NCBI RefSeq assembly: GCF_001263205.1
Contig: NZ_CP012333.1
Location: 10,335,501 to 10,399,500 of the forward strand
DNA length: 64,000 nucleotides
DNA from: Labilithrix luteola
GTDB lineage: Bacteria > Myxococcota_A > Polyangia > Polyangiales > Polyangiaceae
Direction: 5' to 3'
Part shown: piece by piece, positions 37,229-45,871 of the stretch
How positions within the stretch are numbered: position 1 is the first letter of the stretch
Layout: the number at the start of each line of letters is the position of its first letter
Made by a program: the position numbers and the translations under genes
The notes under the pieces: generated by a model
The model's input: only the letters and a program-made list of their open reading frames with translations
Database searches by the model: none
What the model was told of the DNA's origin: nothing

Positions 37229-39985
37229 ATGGCGATCCGGAGGGCACGACTCGGCGCTCGTTCTCGCGACCTCGTCCTCGTTCACGCGCTCGCCAGCGCG
37301 CTGGCGCTCACCGCGTGCGGGGCACCTTCCCCTACCCCCGTCGCGCCGCCACCCGCCGCGTCGGCGGCCCTGACGACGCCCCTACCGCCTCCGCGTGAGG
37401 ACGGGCACCTGCCGGCGCTCGCCACGCCCTTGAAATACACGCTCGCGCTGGATGTCGATCCCGCGAGCGCAGGCTTCCGAGGCACCGCACGGATCGAGCT
37501 CGACGTGGCCGAGCCCACCTCGTGGCTCGTCCTCCACGCCCGCGGCCTTCGTGTGACAAGAGCGCAAGTGCTCGCGCAAGGCGGCGTGTTCCCGGCGCGC
37601 ACGAGCGAGCGGGCATCGATCGGAGGCAAGAGTCCCGAGGAACTCGTGGTCGCCCTCGACCGCGCGGTACCGCGTGGGCGCGCAACGCTCGAGATCGCCT
37701 GGGAAGGTCCGTGGGACGAAGAGCTCTCCGGACTCTATCGCGTGAAAGACGGCGACCGCTGGTACGCCTTCACGCAGTTCGAAGCGACCGACGCGCGGCG
37801 TGCCTTTCCGTGCTTCGACGAGCCCGGCTACAAGGTTCCCTTCGACGTCTCCATCACCACGCCGAACGGGCTTCTCGCCGTCGCCAACACGAAGGAAGCG
37901 TCGCGCGAGACGAACGGCGGCAAGACGACGTTCCACTTCAAAGAGACGCTCCCTCTACCGACGTATCTCCTGGCCTTCGCCGTCGGCGACTTCGATGTGC
38001 GCGAGCTCGAAAGGCCGCCGGCCGGGACATCATCGCTGCCGCCGATTCGCCTCGTCACCACGAAGGGAAAGAGCAACCTGGGCGCGCTCGCGCTCGAGAC
38101 CACGGCGGGCCTGACGAATGCGCTCGCCAATTGGATCGGCATCCCCTACCCGTACGAAAAGCTCGACATCGTCGCAGTCCCCGAGTTCTCGGCAGGCGCG
38201 ATGGAGAACGCCGGGCTCATCACGTTCCGCGAGGAGATCCTCCTGCTCGATCCGGCGCGCGCGTCGGTGCGGGCACGACGCAACCAGGCGATGGTCGTCG
38301 CGCACGAGCTCGCCCACCAGTGGTTCGGCAATCTCGTCACGGCATCGTGGTGGAACGATCTCTGGCTCAACGAAGGCTTCGCCACGTGGATGGAATGGCG
38401 CATCGTCGACAAGTGGCGGCCGCAATACCAAGTCCGCTTCGACGCCGTCGTTTCGACCCACGGCGTGATGGATCTCGATGCACTCGCGTCTGCGCGGGCC
38501 GTGCGTCAACCGGTGGTTTCGACCAGCGACGCGCACGAGGCGTTCGACGGAATCACCTACGAGAAGGGCGCCGCCATCCTCGCCACGATCGAACGATGGA
38601 TCGGCGAGGATGCGTTCCGACGCGGCGTACGTGATTACCTGCGCGACAACGCGCACAAGAGCGTCCAGGCGGACCGCCTCCTCTCTTCGCTCGACAAGGC
38701 CTCCGGCAAGGACGTCTCGAGCATGGCCGCGTCGTTCCTCGATCACGCCGGCATCCCGGAGGTTTCGGTCGAAGTCGCGTGCGAGCCGGGTTCGCGCTGG
38801 CACGCGGAGCTCGTGCAAGAGCCATGGAGGCCGCTCGGCTCGAAGGCCGAAAATGATGGGGGGCAGAGCTGGACGATTCCGGTCTGCGTGCTGGCACAGG
38901 GCGAGAAGAAATCCGCGTGCGCCGACATGCTCGCCGGCGCTCCTTCGCTCGTCGCGGGTCGCGGTTGCCCGACCTTCGTCCACCCGAACGCCGACGCCAG
39001 CTACTACCGCTTCTCGCTCCCCGAGAGCGGGTTCACGAAGCTCGCCTCCGCACGCACGCAGCTCGACGTGCCGGGCCGGATCTCGCTTCTGTCGAACGCG
39101 TGGGCGCAGGTTCGCGCGGGCCGTCTGAAGGCCGAGGCCATGCTGAAGCTCCTCCCATCGTTCGACGCCGATCCGTCGCGACAGGTCATCGAAGAGGTCG
39201 GCGGGATCCTCGGTGCCATGAGCGAGACGCTGGTGGCCGACGAAGGGCGCGCGGCCTTCCGAAAGTACGTGGCGGCGCGATTCGCGAAGCGCAAGAAGGA
39301 GCTCGGCTGGCTGCCGAAGAAGGAAGAAGCCGCGGGCAGCGGTGACGAGACCATGCTTCGTCACGCCGTCCTCCGGGCCATGGGAGACCTCGCCGAAGAC
39401 GAAAGCACGCTGCGCGAAGCCGACGATCTCGCGCGACGCTGGCTCGCCGACCCCACGAGCGTCGACGAAGACACCGCCGCCATCGCCGTGGACCTCGCCT
39501 CCCGGCACGCCGGTCCCGCGCGGCTCGCCGAGCTCGTCCAGGCTGCGGCGAACTCCAAGACGCGCGAAGACCGACATGTCGCCCTTCGCGCGATGATGGG
39601 CTTCGACGACGCCGCCGTCCTCACGAGCGCGCTCGACACGACGCTCGGCGAAGCCGTACGCGCGAACGAGATGCGCTACGCGTTCGGCGCGGCGTTCGCC
39701 CGACGCAAGTCACGACCCGTGGCCGAAGCCTGGATTCGCGCGCACTGGGACGAGCTTCGGAAGAAGCTGCCCGGCTCCCTGGGCGGCTCGCTGGTTCGGG
39801 CGGCGAGCATCGCCTGCACGAAGAGCGAGATCGACGAGCGCAAAGCCTTCTATACCCCGCGCGCGGCCACCATCGAGGGAGCGGAGCGGCCGCTGGCCGA
39901 GTCGCTCGAGAGCGCGAGCCTTTGTGCCGAACTGCGTGCGCACTCGGCCGCCGGCCTGACGCGAGCGCTTCTCAACGCGAAGTGA
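37229..39985 (+). CDS. M1-family aminopeptidase lipoprotein
   Basis: A 918-residue protein with a lipobox signal (A-L-T-A-C about residue 30), a beta-rich N-terminal domain, the exopeptidase motif G-A-M-E-N-A-G at about 323-329 and the zinc site H359-E-L-A-H363 with Glu382 in N-E-G-F-A. The C-terminal 400 residues are helical, like the ERAP1-C domain of eukaryotic-type M1 enzymes. It removes N-terminal residues from peptides; the signal suggests an envelope location, as with the prolyl oligopeptidase at 9954-12323. Confidence 0.93.
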   Translation: MAIRRARLGARSRDLVLVHALASALALTACGAPSPTPVAPPPAASAALTTPLPPPREDGHLPALATPLKYTLALDVDPASAGFRGTARIELDVAEPTSWLVLHARGLRVTRAQVLAQGGVFPARTSERASIGGKSPEELVVALDRAVPRGRATLEIAWEGPWDEELSGLYRVKDGDRWYAFTQFEATDARRAFPCFDEPGYKVPFDVSITTPNGLLAVANTKEASRETNGGKTTFHFKETLPLPTYLLAFAVGDFDVRELERPPAGTSSLPPIRLVTTKGKSNLGALALETTAGLTNALANWIGIPYPYEKLDIVAVPEFSAGAMENAGLITFREEILLLDPARASVRARRNQAMVVAHELAHQWFGNLVTASWWNDLWLNEGFATWMEWRIVDKWRPQYQVRFDAVVSTHGVMDLDALASARAVRQPVVSTSDAHEAFDGITYEKGAAILATIERWIGEDAFRRGVRDYLRDNAHKSVQADRLLSSLDKASGKDVSSMAASFLDHAGIPEVSVEVACEPGSRWHAELVQEPWRPLGSKAENDGGQSWTIPVCVLAQGEKKSACADMLAGAPSLVAGRGCPTFVHPNADASYYRFSLPESGFTKLASARTQLDVPGRISLLSNAWAQVRAGRLKAEAMLKLLPSFDADPSRQVIEEVGGILGAMSETLVADEGRAAFRKYVAARFAKRKKELGWLPKKEEAAGSGDETMLRHAVLRAMGDLAEDESTLREADDLARRWLADPTSVDEDTAAIAVDLASRHAGPARLAELVQAAANSKTREDRHVALRAMMGFDDAAVLTSALDTTLGEAVRANEMRYAFGAAFARRKSRPVAEAWIRAHWDELRKKLPGSLGGSLVRAASIACTKSEIDERKAFYTPRAATIEGAERPLAESLESASLCAELRAHSAAGLTRALLNAK

Positions 39986-40007
39986 GAGAAGCGCCCGCGC
40001 GCGGACG

Positions 40008-40550
40008 TCAGAGGAAGAACGAAACGCCGACGGAGACCGACGGGTAGCCGACGCGCATCGTCAGCGCGATGCGGTCCGTAAAGTGGTAGCGACCACCGAG
40101 CATGAAGACGGGGTTGACGACGTCGCCGTTGCCCCACGGGTTCGCGGCGATGCCGAGGCCCGGCTCGCCGAACACCGACCAGTGCGTGGAGAGCCAGAAG
40201 TTCCACTGCATGACGACCGGGATGAAGAGCGTGCCGTGACGGAAGAAGACGTCACCGCCGAAGCCAATGCCGACGCTGTTGTTGATCGTCTTCACGAAGC
40301 CGTTGTCGACGAGGACGATCGTCCCGCGGAAGCCGGCGCCGAAATCGGTGTGTCCCGCTTGGAACGGGCCGCCGAAGCCGATGAGACCGTGCGGCTCGGC
40401 CTCGAACCGGTAGCTGGGGTGATCACCCGGGTTCTTGATGATCGACTCGTCGGCGCGCGCCTCGGACTCACCTGCAAGGCCGGTTGCTGCGGCGGCAGCG
40501 AGGACACCCGCAAAGATCGAGCTGACCAACCTGAAGCGTGTCGAACGCAT
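40008..40550 (-). CDS. outer-membrane beta-barrel-like protein
   Basis: A 180-residue protein from the ATG at 40550. A cleavable signal peptide (A-G-V-L-A-A-A-A-A-T-G-L-A) is followed by alternating amphipathic strands with aromatic girdle residues (F-R-G-T-I-V-L-V-D, F-I-P-V-V-M-Q-W-N-F-W-L) and a C-terminal phenylalanine-rich strand (V-S-V-G-V-S-F-F-L), typical of small 8-strand barrels recognised by BamA. The frame is open further upstream across the tRNA, but that part is not coding-like. Confidence 0.78.
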   Translation of the reverse strand: MRSTRFRLVSSIFAGVLAAAAATGLAGESEARADESIIKNPGDHPSYRFEAEPHGLIGFGGPFQAGHTDFGAGFRGTIVLVDNGFVKTINNSVGIGFGGDVFFRHGTLFIPVVMQWNFWLSTHWSVFGEPGLGIAANPWGNGDVVNPVFMLGGRYHFTDRIALTMRVGYPSVSVGVSFFL

Positions 40551-40751
40551 GATCGCATATTGGTCGAACGCCCGCGTGAGGGGAAGCCCCTTCGAAAAAA
40601 CTTGCACAATACATGTAATAGCCACCGTGGTAGGAATGGCGACCTGTCGCCCGCGCGACCCGCGCGACGCTCGAAGGGCGGAACGCCCGCTACGACCAGG
40701 CAAAGAACAGTCTGACGTCGAGCGCGCGGGACGAACGCAGGCCCGATCCGC

Positions 40752-40757
40752 TACACT
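40752..40757 (+). promoter_or_regulatory. candidate -10 box of tRNA-Leu
   Basis: TACACT lies 8 bp before the tRNA 5' end, where a -10 hexamer of a tRNA gene would sit. No convincing -35 is seen. Confidence 0.4.
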
Positions 40758-40765
40758 GCCAGCAC

Positions 40766-40848
40766 GGCCCCTTGGCGGAATGGCATACGCAGGAGATTTA
40801 AAATCTCTGGTCCGGAAGGACGTCTCGGTTCGAGTCCGAGAGGGGCTA
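40766..40848 (+). tRNA. tRNA-Leu (UAA), prophage attachment site
   Basis: A class II tRNA: acceptor 40766-40772 pairs with 40841-40847 (first pair G-T), D-arm GCGG...ACGC, anticodon loop TTTAAAA with TAA at 40799-40801, a long variable arm GGTCCGGAAGGACG, and T-arm CTCGG/CCGAG with loop TTCGAGT. No encoded CCA. The phage integrase stop codon (40846-40848, minus strand) lies in its 3' end, marking it as the insertion site. Confidence 0.92.
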
Positions 40849-42240
40849 CAAGGCTTTTTTCTTGGCGGATCGCTGACGTAGTGGTGCGCCACGGGCCGGC
40901 TTCTTCTTCACCCGGTTTTCACCCGATCTAGGGGTCTTAGAAGCTCGAGCTTGTCTGCCGCGTTCTCCGCCGGCTCGCTTCATGTCGACGACGGTGGGCA
41001 GCCGGAAGTGCTCGTCGGCGAGCTCTGGGATCGACTCATCGAGCGCCGCGAGCCAGCCGAGGTTGAGCTCTTTCGCGGTGGCCGCGACGACCGTATACCG
41101 AGCGATCATCGTCGACGACTTGTGAGCCGTCCGACGCATGATCCACGCCTCGCTTCGGTCGTTCGCGAGAGCGAGCGTTACGAACGTCGAGCGGGTGTCG
41201 TGCGCTCGGAAGTGGATCCGGCGATCGCTCTGCTTGAACAGCTGGGGTCGCTTCACGTCGCTCGCCTTGAGCCAATCGCGAAGGCTCGTGCCGAGGTGCT
41301 GAACGTCGAGCCCTTCGAACGGCCCCCTGCCCTTCGCGATCTGCTTCCAGCGAATGAGGGCGCGGTGGACTGACGGATCGAGAACCCACGACCTCGGGCA
41401 GTCGGTCTTGTTCTCGTCGAGAGTGACGGTCCCGTTCTCGAGGTCGAAGTCCGACCACTCCATCAGCTTGGCCTCGGTCTTACGCGGCCCCTCTCGGTTC
41501 AGGAACCCGAGCAGCATTCGGTACCGGACGTCAACGTCTCGGTTCGCGAGCAACTGCGCCTCCTCCTTCGGGTAGAGGAAGCTCTTCGCCTTCGGCTTGC
41601 CGATCTTCGGAAGCCATCCCTTGGGGAGTGGTGAAGCCCGGATGATCTTCGCCGGGTACACCGCCAGGTGTAGGACGCGGTGAACGACCTGTGCCACCGC
41701 ACGTCGGTATGACGGCGAGATCTCCGGCGCCGGCGGGAGCTCCCGCATCACGCGGTCGGCATCCTCCAGAGAGAACATCGTCACGGGGATCGGTCCGACG
41801 ATCGGGTTGACCCGATTCTTCAAGATGTTGATGTCGCCAGCGGACTGCTTCTTCGGGACGTGGTCCGGGTGGTCGAGGTGAAGCTGCCCCGACGTCCACC
41901 GGCCGGAGAACTCCTCAAACGTGATGCTCTCGCCGTAGGTGACGCTCGCCGTCCGCTCAGCGATGATCTCGGCAGATCGGACAAGCAGCGCCGCCGCTCT
42001 CGACGAGGTACAGGCTCCGATCTTCTCTGCGTACTCCCGGACCCGACCGGCACGCTGCGCAGCGACGAGGATGTTGGCAACGGCGGCGATCTGTCCGGCC
42101 CGCTCGGTCGCAGTCGCGTCGTCCCGGACCCCGCTCATCCGAGGCTCGATGCGACCAAGCTCACCAACGCGGATGCGCGCATAGTAGGCGCCTCCGCGCA
42201 ACGTCCAACCTCCAGACCTGCGAGCGTCACGCTTGGCCAT
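40846..42240 (-). CDS. int: phage tyrosine integrase
   Basis: A 464-residue site-specific recombinase. The N-terminal arm-binding and core-binding regions occupy about 1-210. The catalytic domain shows the Arg region (F-L-N-R-E-G-P-R-K-T-E-A), Lys in D-E-N-K-T-D, H347-D-T-R350, His373 in T-A-H-K-S and the nucleophile Tyr382 in A-R-Y-T. A basic tail (R-S-A-K-K-K-A-L) follows. It ends within the tRNA-Leu. It should catalyse integration and, with the excisionase, excision. Confidence 0.95.
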   Translation of the reverse strand: MAKRDARRSGGWTLRGGAYYARIRVGELGRIEPRMSGVRDDATATERAGQIAAVANILVAAQRAGRVREYAEKIGACTSSRAAALLVRSAEIIAERTASVTYGESITFEEFSGRWTSGQLHLDHPDHVPKKQSAGDINILKNRVNPIVGPIPVTMFSLEDADRVMRELPPAPEISPSYRRAVAQVVHRVLHLAVYPAKIIRASPLPKGWLPKIGKPKAKSFLYPKEEAQLLANRDVDVRYRMLLGFLNREGPRKTEAKLMEWSDFDLENGTVTLDENKTDCPRSWVLDPSVHRALIRWKQIAKGRGPFEGLDVQHLGTSLRDWLKASDVKRPQLFKQSDRRIHFRAHDTRSTFVTLALANDRSEAWIMRRTAHKSSTMIARYTVVAATAKELNLGWLAALDESIPELADEHFRLPTVVDMKRAGGERGRQARASKTPRSGENRVKKKPARGAPLRQRSAKKKAL

Positions 42241-42242
42241 CG

Positions 42243-42581
42243 TCAGCCGTCTCCCATTTCAGCGGCGAGCCGCTTCGCCTCGGCCTCGAACTCGGCGTCT
42301 TCGTCGATGCTGACGACCTGCTTACTCTTGAGGTAGGCGTCAATGTCCGACCGTTTGATGAGCACGCGCCGGCCGTCCTTCACCGACGGCAACTTCTTCT
42401 CGCGTGCAAGGTCGCAGTGGCGGCGACGTCCGAGCGGGGAATTCTTCTGGTCAACCCACTCGGATTTGGCAGCGCCCTGCGCCATGTAGGCCTTGACCAT
42501 CTCGCTCACCGCATCCGAAAGCATACGCTTCGCGGTCTCGAGGCGGGCCTCCGGCGTCGTGTCTCTTGTATCGAGACTCAT
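42243..42581 (-). CDS. excisionase-like HTH protein
   Basis: A 112-residue protein. After a helical N-terminus the central part (R-R-H-C-D-L-A-R-E-K-K-L-P-S-V-K-D-G-R-R) and V-L-I-K-R-S-D-I-D-A-Y-L match the MerR-like HTH_17/excisionase fold, followed by an acidic tail. It lies directly upstream of int, so the most likely job is directionality factor for excision; the length is longer than typical Xis. Confidence 0.75.
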   Translation of the reverse strand: MSLDTRDTTPEARLETAKRMLSDAVSEMVKAYMAQGAAKSEWVDQKNSPLGRRRHCDLAREKKLPSVKDGRRVLIKRSDIDAYLKSKQVVSIDEDAEFEAEAKRLAAEMGDG

Positions 42582-43507
42582 CGCCCATGACCTCCCCTCG
42601 CCGCCGTGGACGAGGCCTCTTCAAGCTTGCGCGCGACACGAGCCAGCGCCTCGACGCGTCGATACGCGTTCGCCTTCATCGCCTTCTGCAGCTCCGCGTG
42701 TACGCGCTTTGGCTGCCCTGGCACGAACCGACGCGTCTCGATCGCCGGATCCTCGCATCGGAATAGCTCTCGAGCCTGCGCGTGGACGCCGCGGCCGTGC
42801 GAGATCAAGATCCAATTGTCGTTCGGTCCCGGCCGGGCAACACCTCGGAAGAGTCGGCCGCCGCGGCGGCAGTACATCGTTTCGCCACTCACGAGCGGAC
42901 GCCCGTCCCTGTCCTTGCCGCCGTACCCCGAGTTGACCGACGTTGCTGTCGGCCATCCGCTCTGGTCGCGCTCGAACCGATCCTCGCCCCATCCGCGATT
43001 GAAGGTCGCGAGGGGGTCGCCCTCGTCCGTGCGTCCCTGAGCGTGGCGCAAGACGGGCAGGAGCTCCGCGCTGGTGATGCCCTGGCGCGTGCCCTCGAGC
43101 ACGTACCCGAGCTCGAGCAGCTTCCGCAGGACGTGGCTCATCTCGACGGCGCACGCGAGCTGCATCGTCCGAGGCATGCGAGCGAACTTGTCGAAGTCGT
43201 ACCGGCCGCCGTTCCGGTTCTCGACGTTGACGTTCTGGAAGAACTCGATTTTGAACGTCCGGCCCACCGCCTCGGCGTGAAATTCCAGATCGCCTTTGCG
43301 CCCGACGTAGTAGCAGCGCCGGATTCTCTTGTTGACGTTCTGGTCCTGGTGGACGCGAAACCCGCGGTGGTCTCGTAGGCGCGCAAGGACAGAGAGGAAC
43401 CTTTCGTACATGGCGGGGAGCACTAGCTCCAGCACGGGACCAGGCGGTTCCTCCCACGCTCCGATATGCGTTGCGTGAAAGTTGATGGTGCCTCGAATTT
43501 CGCTCAC
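42578..43507 (-). CDS. conserved phage protein, unknown function
   Basis: A 309-residue protein from GTG 43507, overlapping both neighbours by 4 bp. It is rich in aromatic and charged residues (E-F-H-A-E-A-V-G-R-T-F-K-I-E-F-F-Q-N-V-N-V-like strands and N-G-G-R-Y-D-F-D-K). The segment N-R-N-G-G-R-Y-D-F-D-K-F-A-R-M-P recalls conserved hypothetical proteins of other phages. No catalytic motif recognised. Confidence 0.7.
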   Translation of the reverse strand: MSEIRGTINFHATHIGAWEEPPGPVLELVLPAMYERFLSVLARLRDHRGFRVHQDQNVNKRIRRCYYVGRKGDLEFHAEAVGRTFKIEFFQNVNVENRNGGRYDFDKFARMPRTMQLACAVEMSHVLRKLLELGYVLEGTRQGITSAELLPVLRHAQGRTDEGDPLATFNRGWGEDRFERDQSGWPTATSVNSGYGGKDRDGRPLVSGETMYCRRGGRLFRGVARPGPNDNWILISHGRGVHAQARELFRCEDPAIETRRFVPGQPKRVHAELQKAMKANAYRRVEALARVARKLEEASSTAARGGHGR

Positions 43508-44277
43508 GGCTTTGCCCCTTCCGCCACGCCACGCGGCGGCTTCGAAAGGTCTCGCGCGGCGTCCCGCACAAAGCGGGCGAGCGATTCGAGCTTGCACGCG
43601 AGCTCTTCCGGATCCTCGCCCGTGGCCCCGTCGCGAAGGAAGTCGTTGTGCACGTAGCGAAAGCTCCGCGACGGATCCCCTCCGACGACCAAGAGGGTTC
43701 CGCTCTTCAGTGAGTGAACGCGAAGCTCCACGGGCGGCGTTGCCGGCGGCGCACACGCGCTGCAATCGCCCGTGCACGTCTCTCCCATGGCGACGTAGGT
43801 GACTCGCCCGGTCCCATTGCATGCGCTGCACAGTCGTCCCTCGAGAGCTCGCTCGAGGTCGATCCACTTCGCCGAGCCAGGCATGCAGCCTCCGGCCTTG
43901 TGGGCCGCTACCATCTCGCGCGCGATCCGAATCACGTCGCGCGTTCGCTCCCCCTCGTTCTCGGTGCCGGTCCGCTTGCCGGCCTTGTAGCCAGCGGACC
44001 AACCGATGTCGCCAACGACGGTCAGCTCGGCAGCAATGGCCGCGATGAAGCTGTCGGTCGTGCCGCCCATCTCGCGCTCCCATAGGGTCCGAGCACGCGC
44101 CTTGTCGTCGTTCTCGATGTAGAAGCCGGTCGACTCGGAACCTCCAGGCCCACCGAGACCGGAATCAGGGGCAGACGTCGGGGCTTTCGTGGCCGCTTGC
44201 GAGGTCTGCGGGGTTTCCCCATCGCGCGTGTTCCTCGACGTCTCCGAGAAATTGGACTGTACACCACTCGTCGTCAT
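43504..44277 (-). CDS. phage protein with DnaJ-like zinc-binding CxxCxG motifs
   Basis: A 257-residue protein. After a disordered S/T-rich N-terminus (1-50) and a helical region, it has C-S-A-C-N-G-T-G and C-T-G-D-C-S-A-C about residues 150-175, the pattern of a DnaJ-type zinc module. The C-terminus is helical and acidic. Probably a small nucleic-acid or protein-binding phage factor; function unknown. Confidence 0.65.
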   Translation of the reverse strand: MTTSGVQSNFSETSRNTRDGETPQTSQAATKAPTSAPDSGLGGPGGSESTGFYIENDDKARARTLWEREMGGTTDSFIAAIAAELTVVGDIGWSAGYKAGKRTGTENEGERTRDVIRIAREMVAAHKAGGCMPGSAKWIDLERALEGRLCSACNGTGRVTYVAMGETCTGDCSACAPPATPPVELRVHSLKSGTLLVVGGDPSRSFRYVHNDFLRDGATGEDPEELACKLESLARFVRDAARDLSKPPRGVAEGAKP

Positions 44278-44633
44278 GTGAGCTCCTTCGGCGTTGCCTC
44301 ATCGCGCGACGCGATCGCTTCTGCCATTCGGATAAGCCCAACGCAGACCGCTGCGCCGGCCGCCTGCCACTCCTGAATGCGGTCCCCTCGCAGCACGCGA
44401 CGGGCCTCCTTGACCTGTGCAAGCTGCGGTCGAAGCTGTGTTGTTACGACCTCCGACAGCGACCGGAACCCTCGCTCGTGAGGTTCGAGGTAGGCGCGCC
44501 CCAAGCGTTCATAGAAGACCGCAAGAAAGGCCGCCGAACCGTAGCCGCAAATCGCGTCTAGCGCCCTCGCCTCACTCTCATTGAGAACGAGCGTGACCTC
44601 GAAAGACGCGTTGGTGGATGGCTTGATCCTCAT
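44274..44633 (-). CDS. hypothetical phage protein
   Basis: A 119-residue protein that begins with a short strand (F-E-V-T-L-V-L-N-E-S-E-A-R-A-L) and is otherwise helical. Start and stop overlap the neighbours by 4 bp (ATGA), so translation is coupled in the leftward operon. No family recognised. Confidence 0.65.
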   Translation of the reverse strand: MRIKPSTNASFEVTLVLNESEARALDAICGYGSAAFLAVFYERLGRAYLEPHERGFRSLSEVVTTQLRPQLAQVKEARRVLRGDRIQEWQAAGAAVCVGLIRMAEAIASRDEATPKELT

Positions 44634-44815
44634 CGCTCGGCGCTCCTCTTCGGCGTGGGCTCAGACGGCGCGCCAGCGCGTTCGCACGCGGCCTTGATCC
44701 CGCGCCACTCCCGATGCTGCTCGTTCGGCGCCGTGTTGAGCGTGACGCGCAGCCACGCGTGGCGGAGGAGGCACCTCGCCTGCGCCTCGGTCAACTCGAT
44801 CCTGTAGCGTTTCAT
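44630..44815 (-). CDS. small hypothetical phage protein
   Basis: A 61-residue protein from the ATG 44815, overlapping the methyltransferase stop by 4 bp. It has a charged beta-alpha start (K-R-Y-R-I-E-L-T-E-A-Q-A-R-C-L-L-R-H) and a basic C-terminal end. No family recognised. Confidence 0.6.
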   Translation of the reverse strand: MKRYRIELTEAQARCLLRHAWLRVTLNTAPNEQHREWRGIKAACERAGAPSEPTPKRSAER

Positions 44816-45582
44816 CGGAAGACCTCTGCCGCGCGGACGCGCCCGTCGTCCGGCGCTCGAGCGAACGCGTCTCCTCGAGGCGTCGGCGACACGTCGTCCG
44901 AGTACTCTTGCGACGCGTCTGCCGACGGCGTGGGCGACCCGTAACCTCGATGTCTGAGTGACGCCGCGCGCCATGCCCTCGAAACCATTCCGGTTCCAGG
45001 GAATAGGTCGACGAGCTCGTCACCGGGGAGCATGCCGAGAAGGTCGAAGAGCCACGCGCAGAAAGCGATCGGCTTGCGGCCTGGCAGCGTCCCGCCAAAG
45101 CGTGCGGGCTGGGCGCTCAGCCAGTCGCGGACCCCGCCTCGTAGCTTGCGGCCGCCGACGACGATGAGCGGCTCCCATGTGTTGTGAATCCCGAACGTTC
45201 GTGGGCACGCGCCAACCGGCTTCACCCACGAGCAGACGCGTGCCCTCTCTGGGCAGAGCGGGAGCACCTGGCGAAGTGCATCGGCGGCCGTGGAGATCGC
45301 CCAACCGTCGTAGGCAGAGGCCTCGAGCGACGCGACGAGATCGGCATGATCGACCTCGCCGGCGTAGGTTGGCTCCTTCCCGTAATACTTCCGAGCGCGC
45401 CCGGGATATGGCGGGTCGGCGTAGGCGAAGCGCATCGGCCGGTCGTTCGCTGCATCCGTCGCTCGGCGCCGTCGGAGTCGAAAGGCGGCCTGCCGGCACC
45501 GACGCGCGCAGAATGCCTGGTGTGGACGTCCCGTCGCCGGGAGCGGCTCGTGACACCAAGAGCATCGACGCGCCTCAGCCAC
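44812..45582 (-). CDS. phage DNA methyltransferase (amino-MTase, DPPY type)
   Basis: A 256-residue protein from GTG 45582, which is preceded by GAGGAG at good spacing; the frame is open further upstream. It has an N-terminal zinc-ribbon-like C-S-W-C and F-C-A-R-R-C-R pattern, motif IV Y-A-D-P-P-Y at about residue 55, and a late F-P-G-T-G-M-V motif I. This order is that of beta-class N6-adenine/N4-cytosine methyltransferases. It likely modifies phage DNA against host restriction; no cognate nuclease is adjacent. The C-terminal 40 residues are low-complexity. Confidence 0.82.
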   Translation of the reverse strand: MAEARRCSWCHEPLPATGRPHQAFCARRCRQAAFRLRRRRATDAANDRPMRFAYADPPYPGRARKYYGKEPTYAGEVDHADLVASLEASAYDGWAISTAADALRQVLPLCPERARVCSWVKPVGACPRTFGIHNTWEPLIVVGGRKLRGGVRDWLSAQPARFGGTLPGRKPIAFCAWLFDLLGMLPGDELVDLFPGTGMVSRAWRAASLRHRGYGSPTPSADASQEYSDDVSPTPRGDAFARAPDDGRVRAAEVFR

Positions 45583-45871
45583 GGTCGTTGCTCCTCTTCG
45601 GCGTGGGTACGCGCTCCAAGATGCCATCCGCGGTCACGATGAACGCGAACGGTCGCGGATCACGCATCCGGCGATGGAACTCGAGCTGAATGGCAAGGCG
45701 TCTTTCATGCGCCAAGCGCCCGATCCGAGCCGTGAGTGGATCCAGCTCGTGCGGATTGGACTCCGACAGGAGACGCGCGAACGTCTCGAGCATTTCGCGC
45801 TCGGTCTGTCGGATGACCTTTTCGGTCTCGCTTTCCTCCGGCGCTTCCGCCTCTCGATACGGGTGCATCAT
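45575..45871 (-). CDS. hypothetical phage protein
   Basis: A 98-residue helical protein. The start is the ATG at 45871, whose ATGA overlaps the stop of the gene upstream. Glutamate/arginine-rich helices (E-S-E-T-E-K-V-I-R-Q-T-E-R-E-M-L-E-T-F) suggest a coiled coil; the C-terminus ends in strands (F-A-F-I-V-T-A-D-G-I-L-E). No family recognised. Confidence 0.6.
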   Translation of the reverse strand: MMHPYREAEAPEESETEKVIRQTEREMLETFARLLSESNPHELDPLTARIGRLAHERRLAIQLEFHRRMRDPRPFAFIVTADGILERVPTPKRSNDRG

